64,000 nt of DNA from Inquilinus limosus DSM 16000. GTDB lineage: Bacteria > Pseudomonadota > Alphaproteobacteria > DSM-16000 > Inquilinaceae. The stretch lies in contig NZ_KE383988.1 of NCBI RefSeq assembly GCF_000423185.1, positions 1 to 64,000 of the forward strand, read 5' to 3'. A program made the translations under genes and the position numbers. Positions within the stretch are counted from its first letter, which is position 1. Each line of letters opens with the position of its first letter. Shown here one piece after another: positions 18,297 through 27,842 of the stretch. The notes under the pieces are model-generated. The model worked only from the letters and a program-made list of their open reading frames with translations. It was not told the origin of the DNA and searched no databases.

Positions 18297-19745
18297 CTAA
18301 ACGCCGGGAAAGTGGTTGCCGTGAAAGCCGAACGGTATGGCGTGCGGCACGAAGGCCCTGGCGCGCTCAGCAAGCGTTGCCGCGTCGAGCACGAGCAGAA
18401 ATGAGCACTCCGTCGAGGAGTCGAACACCACCGAGAGCAGGACGCCGTCATCCTCCTTGACTCCGCCGGGTCGGGGAACGAACACCGGCTCCCCCGGATA
18501 GCAACCCGGTTGGTGCCAGGTGACATGCCTGCCGGACACGCCCGGCTCCGTGGAAAGCTCGATCTTGGTGATGTTGTCGATGAAATCGCCGGGCCTGGTC
18601 AGGCCAACGCCCCAGACACAGCGCAGCGGCTGGCCGGCGCGGCGCGCATAGTCGATCCGCGGCAGCTCGATCGGGGCGTCGCTCAGGGGCTCGTCAGAGG
18701 CGCGGGCTTCCCCGGCCGCGCCGTTCCCCAGCGGCACCCGGTAGCGTCTGAGCCTGGCCAAGGCCTCGATCGGCTCGCCGGAGCGCAGGCGGGCGAGCCG
18801 CAGACGCTCGATGATGTCGGGATCGGGGAAGGCCGCCAGATCGACCATGACGGCGCCATCCACCTCGTGCGCATTGACATGGTGGAAGGCGAAACAGGGC
18901 GCTCCCTTCGCCCGCGCTGCGACCGCGCCGCTGGCCTTCTCGATCACCGTGAAGCGCAGACCCGCCTCGGGCTCCCAGCGGTAGTTGCGGATGAAGGGCT
19001 GGCCGGAGAATTTGAGGCGCAGCGGATTGACCCGGAACGGGAACTCGGCAAGCACGAGATATCGCTGCGACATGCCGAAGGAATGCATGTAGGCGGGTCT
19101 CTCGGCCGGCAACTCCGCGAGCACCTTCCGCCGGCCTCCCTCGTCGACGAACAGGCGATAGGTGCTGCGACGCCCGAACATGACGACATAGGAGAAGCCG
19201 CGCCGGCCGTCATAGTGCGGATGGGCGGTGGAAAGCTGGCCGCCGACCGACGGGCCGTAATCAGGCACGCCCAATGTCTCGAGCGTCTCGGGATCGAAGC
19301 GGACCGGGAGCGGCGTCTCTGTCAAGGCCACGATCTCGCCGTCGAGCATCGCGACGTTGACATTGGCGTTGTCGGTGAGCTCCGTCCTGAACAGGCTCAT
19401 GACGCGGCCGAACAATGTCCGGCAGGGGTCGGTCATGAACTCGGACCGGGTGATGCGTCCCCCCGCCATGGCTTCGCAATAGGCTTTGGAGCGCAGGTAT
19501 CGATTGGAATAGGTGACCCGACCATCGGCGAAGGCAAAACGATGGAGCATCGCGAGCCCGTCGAACCAGTGTTCATAGGATCGGCTGCCGACCTCGAAGC
19601 GCGCCGGCCCGGTGCGGATCAGGCTCCCCGTCAGCCAGGCAGGCACACCCGCATCGACCCTCAACACCTCGCCCGTCAGTTCGCGCCCGAGCGTCGCGAA
19701 CCCCGTCGCGTATGGAGGGCGATCCCCGGCTGCGCCTCCTCGCAT
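18297..19745 (-). CDS. Carotenoid cleavage oxygenase family protein
   Basis: 482-residue non-haem iron dioxygenase-like protein of the RPE65/carotenoid (apocarotenoid or stilbene) oxygenase family. The four iron histidines expected of the seven-bladed propeller appear in order: AHPHYDGRRG, YMHSFGMSQRY, FHHVNAHEVDG and the C-terminal FHGNHF. The start block RTGPARFEVG, YEHWFDGLAMLHRF is also typical. No carotenoid synthesis genes are nearby, so the substrate may be an apocarotenoid or a lignin-derived stilbene. It ends convergently with matB without an obvious terminator. Confidence 0.88.
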   Translation of the reverse strand: MRGGAAGDRPPYATGFATLGRELTGEVLRVDAGVPAWLTGSLIRTGPARFEVGSRSYEHWFDGLAMLHRFAFADGRVTYSNRYLRSKAYCEAMAGGRITRSEFMTDPCRTLFGRVMSLFRTELTDNANVNVAMLDGEIVALTETPLPVRFDPETLETLGVPDYGPSVGGQLSTAHPHYDGRRGFSYVVMFGRRSTYRLFVDEGGRRKVLAELPAERPAYMHSFGMSQRYLVLAEFPFRVNPLRLKFSGQPFIRNYRWEPEAGLRFTVIEKASGAVAARAKGAPCFAFHHVNAHEVDGAVMVDLAAFPDPDIIERLRLARLRSGEPIEALARLRRYRVPLGNGAAGEARASDEPLSDAPIELPRIDYARRAGQPLRCVWGVGLTRPGDFIDNITKIELSTEPGVSGRHVTWHQPGCYPGEPVFVPRPGGVKEDDGVLLSVVFDSSTECSFLLVLDAATLAERARAFVPHAIPFGFHGNHFPGV

Positions 19746-19758
19746 CGGCGGCGGCCCC

Positions 19759-20094
19759 CTATAGCGGATTGCGGTTCGGATTGCTCAGCAGGCCCTCGCG
19801 CCGGGCCACGTGGCTGCGGCCGGCGGTCCGGGCGATCGGGTCGAATTCCGGCGCGGCCTCGATGTGGACCAGCTCGGGCGCGTGCCAGGGCGTCCCGGTT
19901 TCGCGCAGGGGCGGCTTGTCGGGGGAGAAGCCGGTGGCCAGGAACGTCCGGTCGAGATAGCGGAGGGCATCCTCCTCGTCCTCCGCGAAGACGAGCATGT
20001 CCTTCAGGAAATCCGCCCCGTTCTCCGGGTCCACTGCGCGCCACAGCGGGTCCTGGCGGCGGGCGGGGTTGATCCGCACGGAATAGGCGTGCAT
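19759..20094 (-). CDS. Hypothetical protein
   Basis: 111 residues, no signal peptide, function not recognised. The start ATG at 20094 (MHAYSVRINPARRQDPLW) has GGAGGTG nine bases upstream on the minus strand and is preferred over upstream in-frame starts. The sequence is acidic in the middle (VFAEDEEDALRYLDRTFLA) and rich in proline and arginine at the end. It sits 13 bases upstream of the carotenoid oxygenase gene on the same strand, so the two may be cotranscribed. Confidence 0.6.
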   Translation of the reverse strand: MHAYSVRINPARRQDPLWRAVDPENGADFLKDMLVFAEDEEDALRYLDRTFLATGFSPDKPPLRETGTPWHAPELVHIEAAPEFDPIARTAGRSHVARREGLLSNPNRNPL

Positions 20095-20157
20095 GGGCCG
20101 GGCACCTCCGTTTGCACACCCGGCCAACGCGGCCGCCGCCGTACCGGTTCCGTGCGA

Positions 20158-20493
20158 TCAGCGGCAGGTGGCCTCGCCGGCTTCGATGTGGAAGCGGCGC
20201 GGTCCCGGCACCGCCGGCCGGGTGCTGCCGGCGGGGTCGTCGACGATGCGGATGTCGAGCGTGCAGGGGCCGGCCTGGATCCGGTAGAGATCCTCGCCCG
20301 GGCGCTCGATCCGGTCGATCGGCGTGTCGCGCAGCTTCTGGGCCAGCTCGTTGCTGTCCAGGATCGCCTGGATCTCCCGCAGCCGCTGCCAATAGGGCGG
20401 CAGCGCCGCCTGCGCCCCGGCCGCGGCGATGAGAAGGAACGGCGCCGCCACGCCCGCGGCGGCCATGCGGCGGCAGGAAGAGGACACGGTCAT
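20158..20493 (-). CDS. Small secreted hypothetical protein
   Basis: 111 residues. The N-terminus (MTVSSSCRRMAAAGVAAPFL to AGAQA) is a signal peptide. The mature part (about 82 residues) contains one conserved-looking pair of cysteines, PCTLDIRI and the terminal ATCR, that could form a disulfide. Family not recognised. GGAGACGTGCC precedes the ATG. It lies between two other minus-strand small genes. Confidence 0.55.
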   Translation of the reverse strand: MTVSSSCRRMAAAGVAAPFLLIAAAGAQAALPPYWQRLREIQAILDSNELAQKLRDTPIDRIERPGEDLYRIQAGPCTLDIRIVDDPAGSTRPAVPGPRRFHIEAGEATCR

Positions 20494-20539
20494 GGCACGT
20501 CTCCTCGCCAGGGCCCGCCGTGCGATCGCGGGCCCGGCG

Positions 20540-20857
20540 TCAGGCGCCGACGTTCGGGATGAAGAAGCAGCGCATCGAACCGTCCGGCTTGCGGCAGATC
20601 CAGTAGTTCTGGTCTTCGCTGAACTGGGCCTGATCGGTCGGGATCAGCATGCCGAGCGGCCGGATCATGTATCCGTCTGGCCGGACCTCGACATCGCGGG
20701 ACGCATAGGCGAAGCAGTCGTGCGGACCGCAGCACTGTTCGTGCGAGCCGGAGAGGCTTCGGTACTGACCGTTCTGGATCCACGCCGCCGGACCATGGGC
20801 GGCCACGCTGCCGGCGGCGAGGGCGAGCGTGGCCACGAACGGGAAGAGGATGCGCAT
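20540..20857 (-). CDS. Small secreted cysteine-containing protein
   Basis: 105 residues. The signal peptide is MRILFPFVATLALAAGSVAA. The mature part has a cluster HEQCCGPHDCF and two further cysteines (WICRKPDGSMRCFFIP), giving five cysteines that could bind a metal or form disulfides. Short exported proteins with a CCG..HDC motif are found in many Rhizobiales and Rhodospirillales without assigned function. The ATG at 20857 has CAGGAGGT eight bases upstream. Confidence 0.65.
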   Translation of the reverse strand: MRILFPFVATLALAAGSVAAHGPAAWIQNGQYRSLSGSHEQCCGPHDCFAYASRDVEVRPDGYMIRPLGMLIPTDQAQFSEDQNYWICRKPDGSMRCFFIPNVGA

Positions 20858-21370
20858 TGGGCGACCTCCTGGCCAAGTCTGCGGGTGACCGGACGTCGCG
20901 CCCGATCGGCCGGTCCGTTGCGGTTCGCACGGACCATGCAGAAGAAACAATGGAGCAGGCCCGGAGGTTCGTTCCATTGGTCCATGGAACGGACTCCGGC
21001 ACCCGCGCCGGATCGCCTCAGGCGGCGACTCCGGCTGTCGGGATGCCGGAGACCGAGGGGCTCGGCCGGATCCGGGATCGATCCGGCCCGGGTTTTCCGC
21101 CGTTTTCGCTTTCGTCTTGACTCGGTCGGGTTGCGGGCATACATGGCCTGCGACGCCGGATGAGCCCAGGCCCGCCCGGCGCCAATCTCACAACGAGAGA
21201 CAGATGGACGACCACCCTAGTCGTGGCGTCGCCAAGGCCATTCCGGCTGCAGCGACGTCGCCCGAACATCACTGGATCACACTCGGCGGCAGCCGGGTGG
21301 ATGGCGTGAGCCGGACCTAGGGTCGGAACGCCGTTCGCCCCGGTCCGCCGCGTGCGGAAGGGAGCGAACG
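20858..21370. other. Intergenic region without a supported gene
   Basis: These 513 bases separate a minus-strand small secreted gene from a plus-strand small gene and must hold both promoters. I see no clear -35/-10 pair, no terminator, tRNA or repeat. Short ORFs here lack ribosome sites and look like chance reading frames. Confidence 0.5.
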
Positions 21371-21712
21371 ATGAACCTCGCTTTTCTCTCCTGCTTCGAT
21401 CGCCGCCTGCGCCTGGCGCTGGGCGGCGTGATCTCGCCGCGGGCCGAGGCGCTGGCCGCCCAGCCGCGGTTCCGCAATCGCGACCTGCGCCACGACCCGA
21501 TCCGGGACGAGGAGCCGATCCGGCTGCGCTGGACCCGCGACCCCGAGAGCGGCAGGCTCACCGCTTGCTGGTCCGAGCCGGCCGCGGCCGCGCCCGCTTC
21601 GGCGCAGACCCAGGCCAAAGCCGCGCCGGTCGACGATCTGGCGGAGCTCCGTGCCCGCCGGGCGCAGCGCTACCGTTCGCGCTTCGTCTGGCCGGACCGC
21701 CGCAGCGCCTGA
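21371..21712 (+). CDS. Small hypothetical protein
   Basis: 113 residues, no signal peptide, no family recognised. The ATG at 21371 has GGAAGGGAGCG upstream, a strong Shine-Dalgarno. The sequence is arginine-rich with a charged middle (RNRDLRHDPIRDEEPIRLRW), an Ala/Pro linker and a basic C-terminus (LRARRAQRYRSRFVWPDRR), so it may bind nucleic acid or membrane phosphate groups. That is only a compositional guess. It precedes rpsB by 240 bases. Confidence 0.5.
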   Translation: MNLAFLSCFDRRLRLALGGVISPRAEALAAQPRFRNRDLRHDPIRDEEPIRLRWTRDPESGRLTACWSEPAAAAPASAQTQAKAAPVDDLAELRARRAQRYRSRFVWPDRRSA

Positions 21713-21776
21713 GCTGCGCCGGCCGGGTTCGGCCCGGCAGGCGCCGTATCACTCCGCGCGCGGTCGATCGCCCGGC

Positions 21777-21805
21777 TTGCATTTCCCGGGCGCAGGGCGT
21801 ATCAA
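21777..21805 (+). promoter_or_regulatory. rpsB promoter
   Basis: TTGCAT (21777-21782), an exact 17-base spacer and TATCAA (21800-21805). It predicts a leader of about 140 nt before the rpsB ATG at 21953, long enough for S2 autoregulation. Confidence 0.7.
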
Positions 21806-21952
21806 CCGCGCCGTCGTCAATCCCACACGCGGGCATCGCGGCCGGCCACGGCAGTGGTTCGGTCGCTCCGGTGCCTTTCGCCGTCTCCGCAATCCGCGGT
21901 GCGGCGGGGGCAAGGCCCGCGGCGGAACAACCGGAAAAAGGACCTTCCGACC

Positions 21953-22747
21953 ATGGCTACGCCGACCTTCACCATGCGCCAGCTCCTCGAAGCCGGCGCG
22001 CATTTCGGCCACCACACCCGCCGCTGGAACCCGAAGATGGCGCCGTACATCTTCGGCGTGCGCAACGGCGTGCACATCATCGATCTCGAGCAGACCGTGC
22101 CGCTCCTGCACCGGGCGCTCGAGGCGGTTCGCGACGTCGTCGCCAATGGCGGCCGCGTCCTGTTCGTCGGCACCAAGCGCCAGGCGCAGGATAAGATCGC
22201 CGACGCCGCCAAGCGCTGCGGCCAGTACTACGTCAACCATCGCTGGCTCGGCGGCATGCTGACCAACTGGAAGACGGTGTCGCAGTCGATCCGCCGCCTG
22301 AAGGAGATGGATGAGCAGCTCGCCCAGGGCGCGGTCGGCCTGACCAAGAAGGAGCAGCTGACCCTGACCCGCGAGCGCGACAAGCTCGAGAAGGCGCTGG
22401 GCGGCATCCGCGACATGGGCGGCCTGCCCGATATCCTGGTGATCATCGACACCAACAAGGAAGGGATCGCGGTCCAGGAAGCCGCCAAGCTCGGCATCCC
22501 GGTCGCGGCCGTGCTGGACAGCAACTCCAGCCCCGACGGCATCACCTTCCCGGTGCCGGGCAACGACGATGCGCTGCGCGCGATCGAGCTCTATTGCGAG
22601 CTGTTCTCCGGCGCCGTCATCGCCGGCATCCAGGCCGAGATGACCGCGAGCGGCGCCGATGTCGGCGCGATGGAGGAGGCGCCGGCCGAGGAGGCCCTGC
22701 CGCCGCCGGCGGGCGAGGCCGGCGAGGCGGAACAGCCGGCCGCCTGA
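21953..22747 (+). CDS. rpsB: 30S ribosomal protein S2
   Basis: 264 residues. The start [20 protein letters not shown] and the blocks [36 protein letters not shown] and VDTNKE-like [13 protein letters not shown] are diagnostic. It binds the head/body junction of the 30S subunit and recruits S1. Alphaproteobacterial S2 proteins often have an acidic alanine-rich tail, seen here as [19 protein letters not shown] start at 21953 (AAAAAGGACC upstream); frames extending upstream are not coding. It is followed by tsf after a terminator. Confidence 0.98.
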   Translation: MATPTFTMRQLLEAGAHFGHHTRRWNPKMAPYIFGVRNGVHIIDLEQTVPLLHRALEAVRDVVANGGRVLFVGTKRQAQDKIADAAKRCGQYYVNHRWLGGMLTNWKTVSQSIRRLKEMDEQLAQGAVGLTKKEQLTLTRERDKLEKALGGIRDMGGLPDILVIIDTNKEGIAVQEAAKLGIPVAAVLDSNSSPDGITFPVPGNDDALRAIELYCELFSGAVIAGIQAEMTASGADVGAMEEAPAEEALPPPAGEAGEAEQPAA

Positions 22748-22761
22748 GCCGAGAGCGAACC

Positions 22762-22785
22762 AGGGGCGGCCCGAAAGCCGCCCCT
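22762..22785 (+). terminator. rpsB-tsf intergenic terminator/attenuator
   Basis: AGGGGCGGC (22762-22770) and GCCGCCCCT (22777-22785) form a 9-bp stem with a CCGAAA loop followed by TTCTTTC. It is probably partial, lowering tsf relative to rpsB. Confidence 0.8.
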
Positions 22786-22851
22786 TTCTTTCGATGAGGG
22801 CGCCTGCGACCATGGGGGCGCGGCGCCGAACGAACGGATTGCGAGGACGAT

Positions 22852-23778
22852 ATGGCGGAGATCACGGCAGCGCTGGTGAAGGAGCTTCGTGAGAAGACCG
22901 GCGCCGGCATGATGGACTGCAAGAAGGCCCTCGGCGAGAGCGGGGGCGACCTCGAGGGCGCGGTCGACTGGCTGCGCAAGAAGGGCCTCGCGGCTGCGGC
23001 CAAGAAGGCCGGCCGCGTCGCCGCCGAGGGCCTGGTCGGCGCCGCCGTCGAGGGCACCAAGGGCGCGCTGGTCGAGGTCAATTCCGAGACCGACTTCGTG
23101 TCGCGCAACGACAAGTTCCAGGGCCTCGTCTCGACCCTGGCCGGCCTCGCCCTGAAGGCGGACGGCAATGTCGAAGCCCTGGCCGCCAGCCAGTACCCCG
23201 GCACCGGCCGCACCGTTGCCGAGGAGGTGACCCAGCTGGTCGCCACGATCGGCGAGAACATCAGCCTGCGCCGCAGCGCCGCGCTGTCGGTGTCGGACGG
23301 CGTCGTCGCCGCCTATATCCACGGGCCCGTCGCCCCGGGCCTGGGCAAGATCGGCGTGCTGGTGGCCCTGGAGTCGGCCGGCGACAAGGCCAGGCTCGAG
23401 GCCTTCGGCAAGCAGGTCGCGATGCATGTCGCGGCGGCCCGGCCGGACGCGCTGCACATCGCCGATGTCGACCCGTCCGCCCTCGACCGCGAGCGCGCCG
23501 TCCTGGTCGAGCAGGCCCGCGCCAGCGGCAAGCCCGAGGCGATCATCGAGAAGATGGTCGAGGGCCGGCTGCGCAAGTACTACGAGGAAGTGGTGCTGCA
23601 CGAGCAGGTCTGGGTGCTGGACGGCGAGAGCAAGGTCCGCAAGGTGATCGAGGATGCCGCCAAGGATGTCGGCGCCCCGGTCGCCGTGACCGGCTTCGTC
23701 CGCTTCGTTCTCGGCGAGGGCATCGAGAAGGAGCAGGGCGATTTCGCGGCGGAAGTGGCGGCCACGCTGGGCCGCTGA
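22852..23778 (+). CDS. tsf: Elongation factor Ts
   Basis: GDP-GTP exchange factor for EF-Tu. 308 residues, full length. The N-terminal UBA-like module [20 protein letters not shown], the TDFVSRN motif ([12 protein letters not shown]) that contacts EF-Tu, and the C-terminal [16 protein letters not shown] with VTGFVRF are all visible. ATG at 22852 with GAGGACG upstream. Second gene of the rpsB-tsf-pyrH-frr group. Confidence 0.98.
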   Translation: MAEITAALVKELREKTGAGMMDCKKALGESGGDLEGAVDWLRKKGLAAAAKKAGRVAAEGLVGAAVEGTKGALVEVNSETDFVSRNDKFQGLVSTLAGLALKADGNVEALAASQYPGTGRTVAEEVTQLVATIGENISLRRSAALSVSDGVVAAYIHGPVAPGLGKIGVLVALESAGDKARLEAFGKQVAMHVAAARPDALHIADVDPSALDRERAVLVEQARASGKPEAIIEKMVEGRLRKYYEEVVLHEQVWVLDGESKVRKVIEDAAKDVGAPVAVTGFVRFVLGEGIEKEQGDFAAEVAATLGR

Positions 23779-23818
23779 CCCCGCAACCAGATCCGCGGCG
23801 CTGAGGGAGTGAAGCGAC

Positions 23819-24544
23819 ATGGCGAAGGCGGCCCAGTATCGACGGGTGCTGTTGAAGATTTCCGGCGAAGCCCTGATGGGCGACCAGGATTACGGCATCG
23901 ACCCGAAGATGGTGGACCGCATCGCCGATGACGTCGCCCAGGTCCACGCCCTCGGCGTCGAGATCTGCATGGTGGTCGGCGGCGGCAACATCTTCCGCGG
24001 CATGAGCGGCGCCGCCTCCGGCATCGAGCGGGCGACCGCCGACTACATGGGCATGCTGGCCACGGTGATGAACGGCCTGGCGCTGCAGAGCGCCTGCGAG
24101 CACAAGGGCCTGCACACCCGCGTGGTCTCGGCCATCCCGATGCAGACGGTGTGCGAGCCCTATATCCGGCGCCGGGCGATCCGGCACATGGAGAAGGGCC
24201 GCGTCGTCATCTTCGTCGCCGGCACCGGCAACCCGTTCTTCACCACCGACACCGGAGCCGCCCTGCGCGCCTCGGAGATGGGCTGCGACGCCCTTCTTAT
24301 GGGCAAGCAGGTCGACGGCGTGTACGACGCCGACCCCCTTCGGGTGGACGGCGCCAAGCGTTTCGATCGCTTGACCTACATGGATGTGCTGGCGAAAGAT
24401 CTCCGCGTCATGGATCATGCGGCGATCTCGCTGGCCCGTGAAAACAAGATCCCGATCCTGGTCTTCTCCATCAACGAACATGGTGCGTTCGCTGAGGTGG
24501 TCGCAGGGCAGGGACGCTACACCATCGTGACCGAGGAGGGCTGA
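23819..24544 (+). CDS. pyrH: Uridylate kinase (UMP kinase)
   Basis: Phosphorylates UMP to UDP in pyrimidine nucleotide synthesis. 241 residues, a hexameric amino-acid-kinase-fold enzyme. Motifs are [37 protein letters not shown]-like [32 protein letters not shown] and DGVYDADP. The ATG at 23819 is 40 bases after tsf with GAGGGAGTGAAG upstream. It is separated from frr by two bases, so the two are translationally linked. Confidence 0.98.
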   Translation: MAKAAQYRRVLLKISGEALMGDQDYGIDPKMVDRIADDVAQVHALGVEICMVVGGGNIFRGMSGAASGIERATADYMGMLATVMNGLALQSACEHKGLHTRVVSAIPMQTVCEPYIRRRAIRHMEKGRVVIFVAGTGNPFFTTDTGAALRASEMGCDALLMGKQVDGVYDADPLRVDGAKRFDRLTYMDVLAKDLRVMDHAAISLARENKIPILVFSINEHGAFAEVVAGQGRYTIVTEEG

Positions 24545-24546
24545 GC

Positions 24547-25104
24547 GTGGCCAAAGCCGATCTCGACGACATCGACCGCCGCATGGCGGGCGCTCTGGAG
24601 TCTCTGCGCAAGGATCTTGCCGGTCTCCGCACCGGCCGCGCCAGCATCAGCCTGCTCGAGCCGATCACGGTCGATGTTTACGGCGCCCAGATGCCGCTGA
24701 ACCAGGTCGGTACCATCGGCGTGCCGGAGCCGCGGCTGCTGACCGTCTCGGTCTGGGACCGCAGCGCGGTCAAGGCGGTGGAGAAGGCGATCCGCGATTC
24801 CGGACTCGGCCTCAACCCGCAGACCGAGGGCCAGACCGTGCGCGTGCCGCTGCCGGAGCTGAGCGAGGAGCGCCGGCGCGAGCTGACCAAGGTCGCCGGC
24901 AAATACGCCGAGGCCGCCCGCGTCGCGGTGCGCAACGTCCGCCGCGACGGCATGGACGCGCTGAAGCGCGCCGAGAAGGACCATGAGATCTCCGAGGACG
25001 AGCACAAGCGCCTGGCCGACAAGATCCAGGCCCTGACCGATCGTCATATCCGCGAGATCGACGAGTTGGCGGCGCAAAAGGAAAAAGAGATCCTCCACGT
25101 CTGA
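24547..25104 (+). CDS. frr: Ribosome recycling factor
   Basis: Splits post-termination ribosomes together with EF-G. 185 residues, exact family length. [43 protein letters not shown] and [15 protein letters not shown] are typical. It starts with GTG at 24547, two bases after the pyrH stop, with GAGGAGG inside the pyrH end as ribosome site. Confidence 0.98.
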   Translation: MAKADLDDIDRRMAGALESLRKDLAGLRTGRASISLLEPITVDVYGAQMPLNQVGTIGVPEPRLLTVSVWDRSAVKAVEKAIRDSGLGLNPQTEGQTVRVPLPELSEERRRELTKVAGKYAEAARVAVRNVRRDGMDALKRAEKDHEISEDEHKRLADKIQALTDRHIREIDELAAQKEKEILHV

Positions 25105-25112
25105 GCAGCGGG

Positions 25113-25847
25113 ATGCACCGTTTCGCCCCCAAGGCCGAGGACCAGCCCGCGCTCCATGTCGCGATCATCATGGACGGCAACGGGCGTTGGGCGACCGGCC
25201 GCGGCCTGCCGCGCACGGTCGGCCATCGCAAGGGCATCGACGCCGTGCAGCGCACGATCGACGCGGCGATCGAGCTCGGCGTCGGCTATCTGACGCTGTT
25301 CGGCTTCTCGACCGAGAACTGGCGCCGGCCGATCCTCGAGGTCGGCGAGCTGATGAAGCTGCTGCGCTTCTTCCTGCGCGGGGAGCTCAGGACCCTGCAC
25401 GAGAAGGGGGTGCGGCTGCGTTTCATCGGCGACCGCGACCGGCTGGCGCCCGACATCGTCGATCTGCTGGCCGAGAGCGAGGCGCTGACCCGCGGCAACA
25501 CCCGGCTCAACCTCACCGTCGCCCTCAGCTACGGCGCGCGGCAGGAGATCACCGAGGCGGCGCGGCGGGTGGCGCGTGAAGTGGCGGCCGGCACGCTGGC
25601 GCCGGAGGCGGTCGATGAGCACCTGTTCGCCAGCCGGCTGTTCACCGCCGACCTGCCCGACCCCGACCTGATCATCCGCACCAGCGGCGAGCAGCGGATC
25701 AGCAACTTCCTGCTGTGGCAGGCGGCCTATGCCGAGCTGGTCTTCATCGACACGCTGTGGCCGGATTTCGGCCATACCGACCTCGAGGCCGCCCTCGCCG
25801 AGTTCCGGCGTCGGGAACGTCGCTATGGCGCCGTCGGTGCCCAGTAA
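25113..25847 (+). CDS. uppS: Isoprenyl transferase (undecaprenyl diphosphate synthase)
   Basis: Cis-prenyltransferase that elongates farnesyl diphosphate to undecaprenyl diphosphate, the lipid carrier for peptidoglycan and O-antigen. 244 residues. The active-site block IIMDGNGRWA is at residues 18-27, GHRKGID follows, and FGFSTENWRRP and ARTSGEQRISNFLLWQ-like RTSGEQRISNFLLWQAAYAE complete the family signature. It starts 8 bases after frr and overlaps cdsA by 23 bases. Confidence 0.97.
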   Translation: MHRFAPKAEDQPALHVAIIMDGNGRWATGRGLPRTVGHRKGIDAVQRTIDAAIELGVGYLTLFGFSTENWRRPILEVGELMKLLRFFLRGELRTLHEKGVRLRFIGDRDRLAPDIVDLLAESEALTRGNTRLNLTVALSYGARQEITEAARRVAREVAAGTLAPEAVDEHLFASRLFTADLPDPDLIIRTSGEQRISNFLLWQAAYAELVFIDTLWPDFGHTDLEAALAEFRRRERRYGAVGAQ

Positions 25848-26640
25848 GCGCAGCAACCTCGCGCTGCGGATCCTCTCCAGCCTCGTTCTCGGACCGCTGA
25901 TCCTGGCCGTCGTCGTCATCGGCGGCTGGGAGTTCGCGCTTATCGTCACTCTGCTGGCCGTGCTGGGCGTCGACGAGTGGCTGCGGCTGGTGCTGCGCCG
26001 GCCGCCGCCCGGCTGGGTCCGTGCCGGCGCCGGCTTCGGCATCCTCGCGGTGGCCATCGCCACGGCCTGGGCCGGCTCGGTCGCCGGTCTCGTGGTGCTG
26101 GCCGTGGCGACGGTGGCACTCGACATCGCCGTCAACCTGCGCCTCGGGACGCCCGGCCGGATGCCGGCGCTGGGGCTGCCCTATCTCGGCCTGACCGTGG
26201 TCGCCCTCCTGCATCTGCGCCAGGACGGCTGGCAGCCGGTGATCTGGTTGCTGCTGGTGGTCTGGGCCACGGATATCGGCGGCTACGTCTTCGGCCGCTG
26301 GATCGGCGGGCCGAAGCTGGCGCCGCGGCTGAGCCCGAAGAAGACCTGGGCCGGGCTGGTCGGCGGAGCGGGCCTGGCCGCCCTGGCCGGCGGCGCCGCG
26401 ATCGCCGTGCTGCACCGCGCCGGCGCCGCCCTGCTCGCCGGTCCCGGCGCCGCCCTGCTGGCCGTGGTGGCCCAGGCCGGCGACCTTGCCGAGTCCGCGG
26501 TCAAGCGGCATTACGGCGTCAAGGACAGCGGCAACCTCATTCCCGGCCATGGCGGCGTGCTCGACCGGATCGACGGCCTGCTGGCCGCGGCGCCGGTCTT
26601 CGCCGTCTTCACCGTTCTCTTGGATGCATCCTTCAGATGA
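25825..26640 (+). CDS. cdsA: Phosphatidate cytidylyltransferase
   Basis: Makes CDP-diacylglycerol from phosphatidate and CTP, the branch point for all bacterial phospholipids. It is an integral inner-membrane protein of 271 residues with about eight hydrophobic segments. The C-terminal CDP-DAG synthase signature is complete: SAVKRHYGVKDSGNLIPGHGGVLDRIDG. WATDIGGYVFGRWIGGPKLAPRLSPKKTWAG is also typical. I start at ATG 25825 (GGGAACG upstream), inside the 3' end of uppS; longer frames just read through uppS. Confidence 0.95.
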   Translation: MAPSVPSKRSNLALRILSSLVLGPLILAVVVIGGWEFALIVTLLAVLGVDEWLRLVLRRPPPGWVRAGAGFGILAVAIATAWAGSVAGLVVLAVATVALDIAVNLRLGTPGRMPALGLPYLGLTVVALLHLRQDGWQPVIWLLLVVWATDIGGYVFGRWIGGPKLAPRLSPKKTWAGLVGGAGLAALAGGAAIAVLHRAGAALLAGPGAALLAVVAQAGDLAESAVKRHYGVKDSGNLIPGHGGVLDRIDGLLAAAPVFAVFTVLLDASFR

Positions 26641-27797
26641 TATCGGCACCGTCCCCGGATAATCCCCGCTCCGTCACCATCCTCGGCGCCACCGGCTCGG
26701 TCGGCGCCAGCACCGTCGACCTGATCGGCCGTTCGCCGGAGCGCTTCACCGTCGAGGCGGTGACCGCCAACCGGGATGCCGAGCGGCTGGCGGCGATCGC
26801 CCGGCAGCTCGGCGCGCGCTATGCCGCGGTGGCGGACGAGGCGGCCTATCCGGCGCTGAAGGCGGCGCTGTCCGGCAGCGGCGTCGAGGCGGCGGGCGGC
26901 GCCGAGGCGGTGGTGGCCGCCGCCGCCCGGCCGGCCGAATGGGTGATGGGCGCGATCGTCGGCGCCGCCGGCCTCAAGCCGATCCTGACCGCGATCCGGC
27001 GCGGCGCCGTCGTCGCTTTCGCCAACAAGGAGTGCCTGGTCTGCGCCGGCGAGCTGATGATGGCCGAGGTGCGGCGGCACGGCGCCACGCTGCTGCCGGT
27101 GGACAGCGAGCACAACGCCATCTTCCAGGTGTTCCAGCCCGGCGCCCAGGTGCGGCGGCTGATCCTGACCGCCTCGGGCGGGCCGTTCCGGGAATGGAGC
27201 CGCGAGCGGATGGCGGCGGCGACGCCGGCCCAGGCGGTGGCCCATCCGAACTGGAGCATGGGCGCCAAGATCTCGGTCGACAGCGCCACCCTGATGAACA
27301 AGGGGCTGGAGCTGATCGAGGCCTCGCATCTCTTCGCCATGCCGGAGGATCGGATCGAGATCGTGGTCCACCCGCAATCGGTGATCCACAGCCTGGTCGA
27401 CTATGCCGACGGCTCGGTGCTGGCCCAGCTCGGCGTGCCCGACATGCGGGTGCCGATCGCCTATACGCTGTCCTGGCCGGAGCGGATGGCGACGCCCTGC
27501 GCCGCGCTCGACCTGACCCAGATCGCCCGGCTCGACTTCCAGGCGCCGGATCCGGAGCGGTTCCCGGCGCTGCGGCTGACCCGGGAATGCCTGCGGCAAG
27601 GTGGCTCAGCCGCGACCGTGCTGAACGCCGCCAACGAGGTGGCGGTGGCGGCGTTCCTGGCCGGGCGGATCGGCTTTCTCGACATCGAGCGGATCGTCGA
27701 GCGCACCCTTGCCATGATTCCGGCACAAGCTGTGGCGACTCTGGACGAGGTGTTCGCCATCGACGCCGAGGCGCGACGGCACGCCGCTGCGCTTTGA
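26637..27797 (+). CDS. dxr: 1-deoxy-D-xylulose 5-phosphate reductoisomerase
   Basis: Second step of the MEP isoprenoid pathway: NADPH-dependent conversion of DXP to MEP. 386 residues. The dinucleotide fold GATGSVG is at 17-23, ANKECLVCAGELMM and PVDSEHNAIFQ hold metal and substrate residues, and WSMGAKISVDSATLMNKG and the HPQSVIHS flap are present. The ATG at 26637 overlaps the cdsA stop (ATGA), indicating translational coupling. It feeds the UppS substrate pool encoded two genes upstream. Confidence 0.97.
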   Translation: MISAPSPDNPRSVTILGATGSVGASTVDLIGRSPERFTVEAVTANRDAERLAAIARQLGARYAAVADEAAYPALKAALSGSGVEAAGGAEAVVAAAARPAEWVMGAIVGAAGLKPILTAIRRGAVVAFANKECLVCAGELMMAEVRRHGATLLPVDSEHNAIFQVFQPGAQVRRLILTASGGPFREWSRERMAAATPAQAVAHPNWSMGAKISVDSATLMNKGLELIEASHLFAMPEDRIEIVVHPQSVIHSLVDYADGSVLAQLGVPDMRVPIAYTLSWPERMATPCAALDLTQIARLDFQAPDPERFPALRLTRECLRQGGSAATVLNAANEVAVAAFLAGRIGFLDIERIVERTLAMIPAQAVATLDEVFAIDAEARRHAAAL

Positions 27798-27842
27798 TTT
27801 GCGGGCGAGCGGGCCTACATAGCCCCTCGGCAAGAGGTACGC

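Noticed and set aside
21117-21320. Short plus-strand ORF in the gap before the 113-residue gene
   Set aside because: No Shine-Dalgarno, unusual composition and no recognisable motif; treated as noncoding.
24517-25098. Minus-strand ORF opposite frr
   Set aside because: The plus strand frame is an unambiguous ribosome recycling factor; the opposite frame has no homology pattern or ribosome site.
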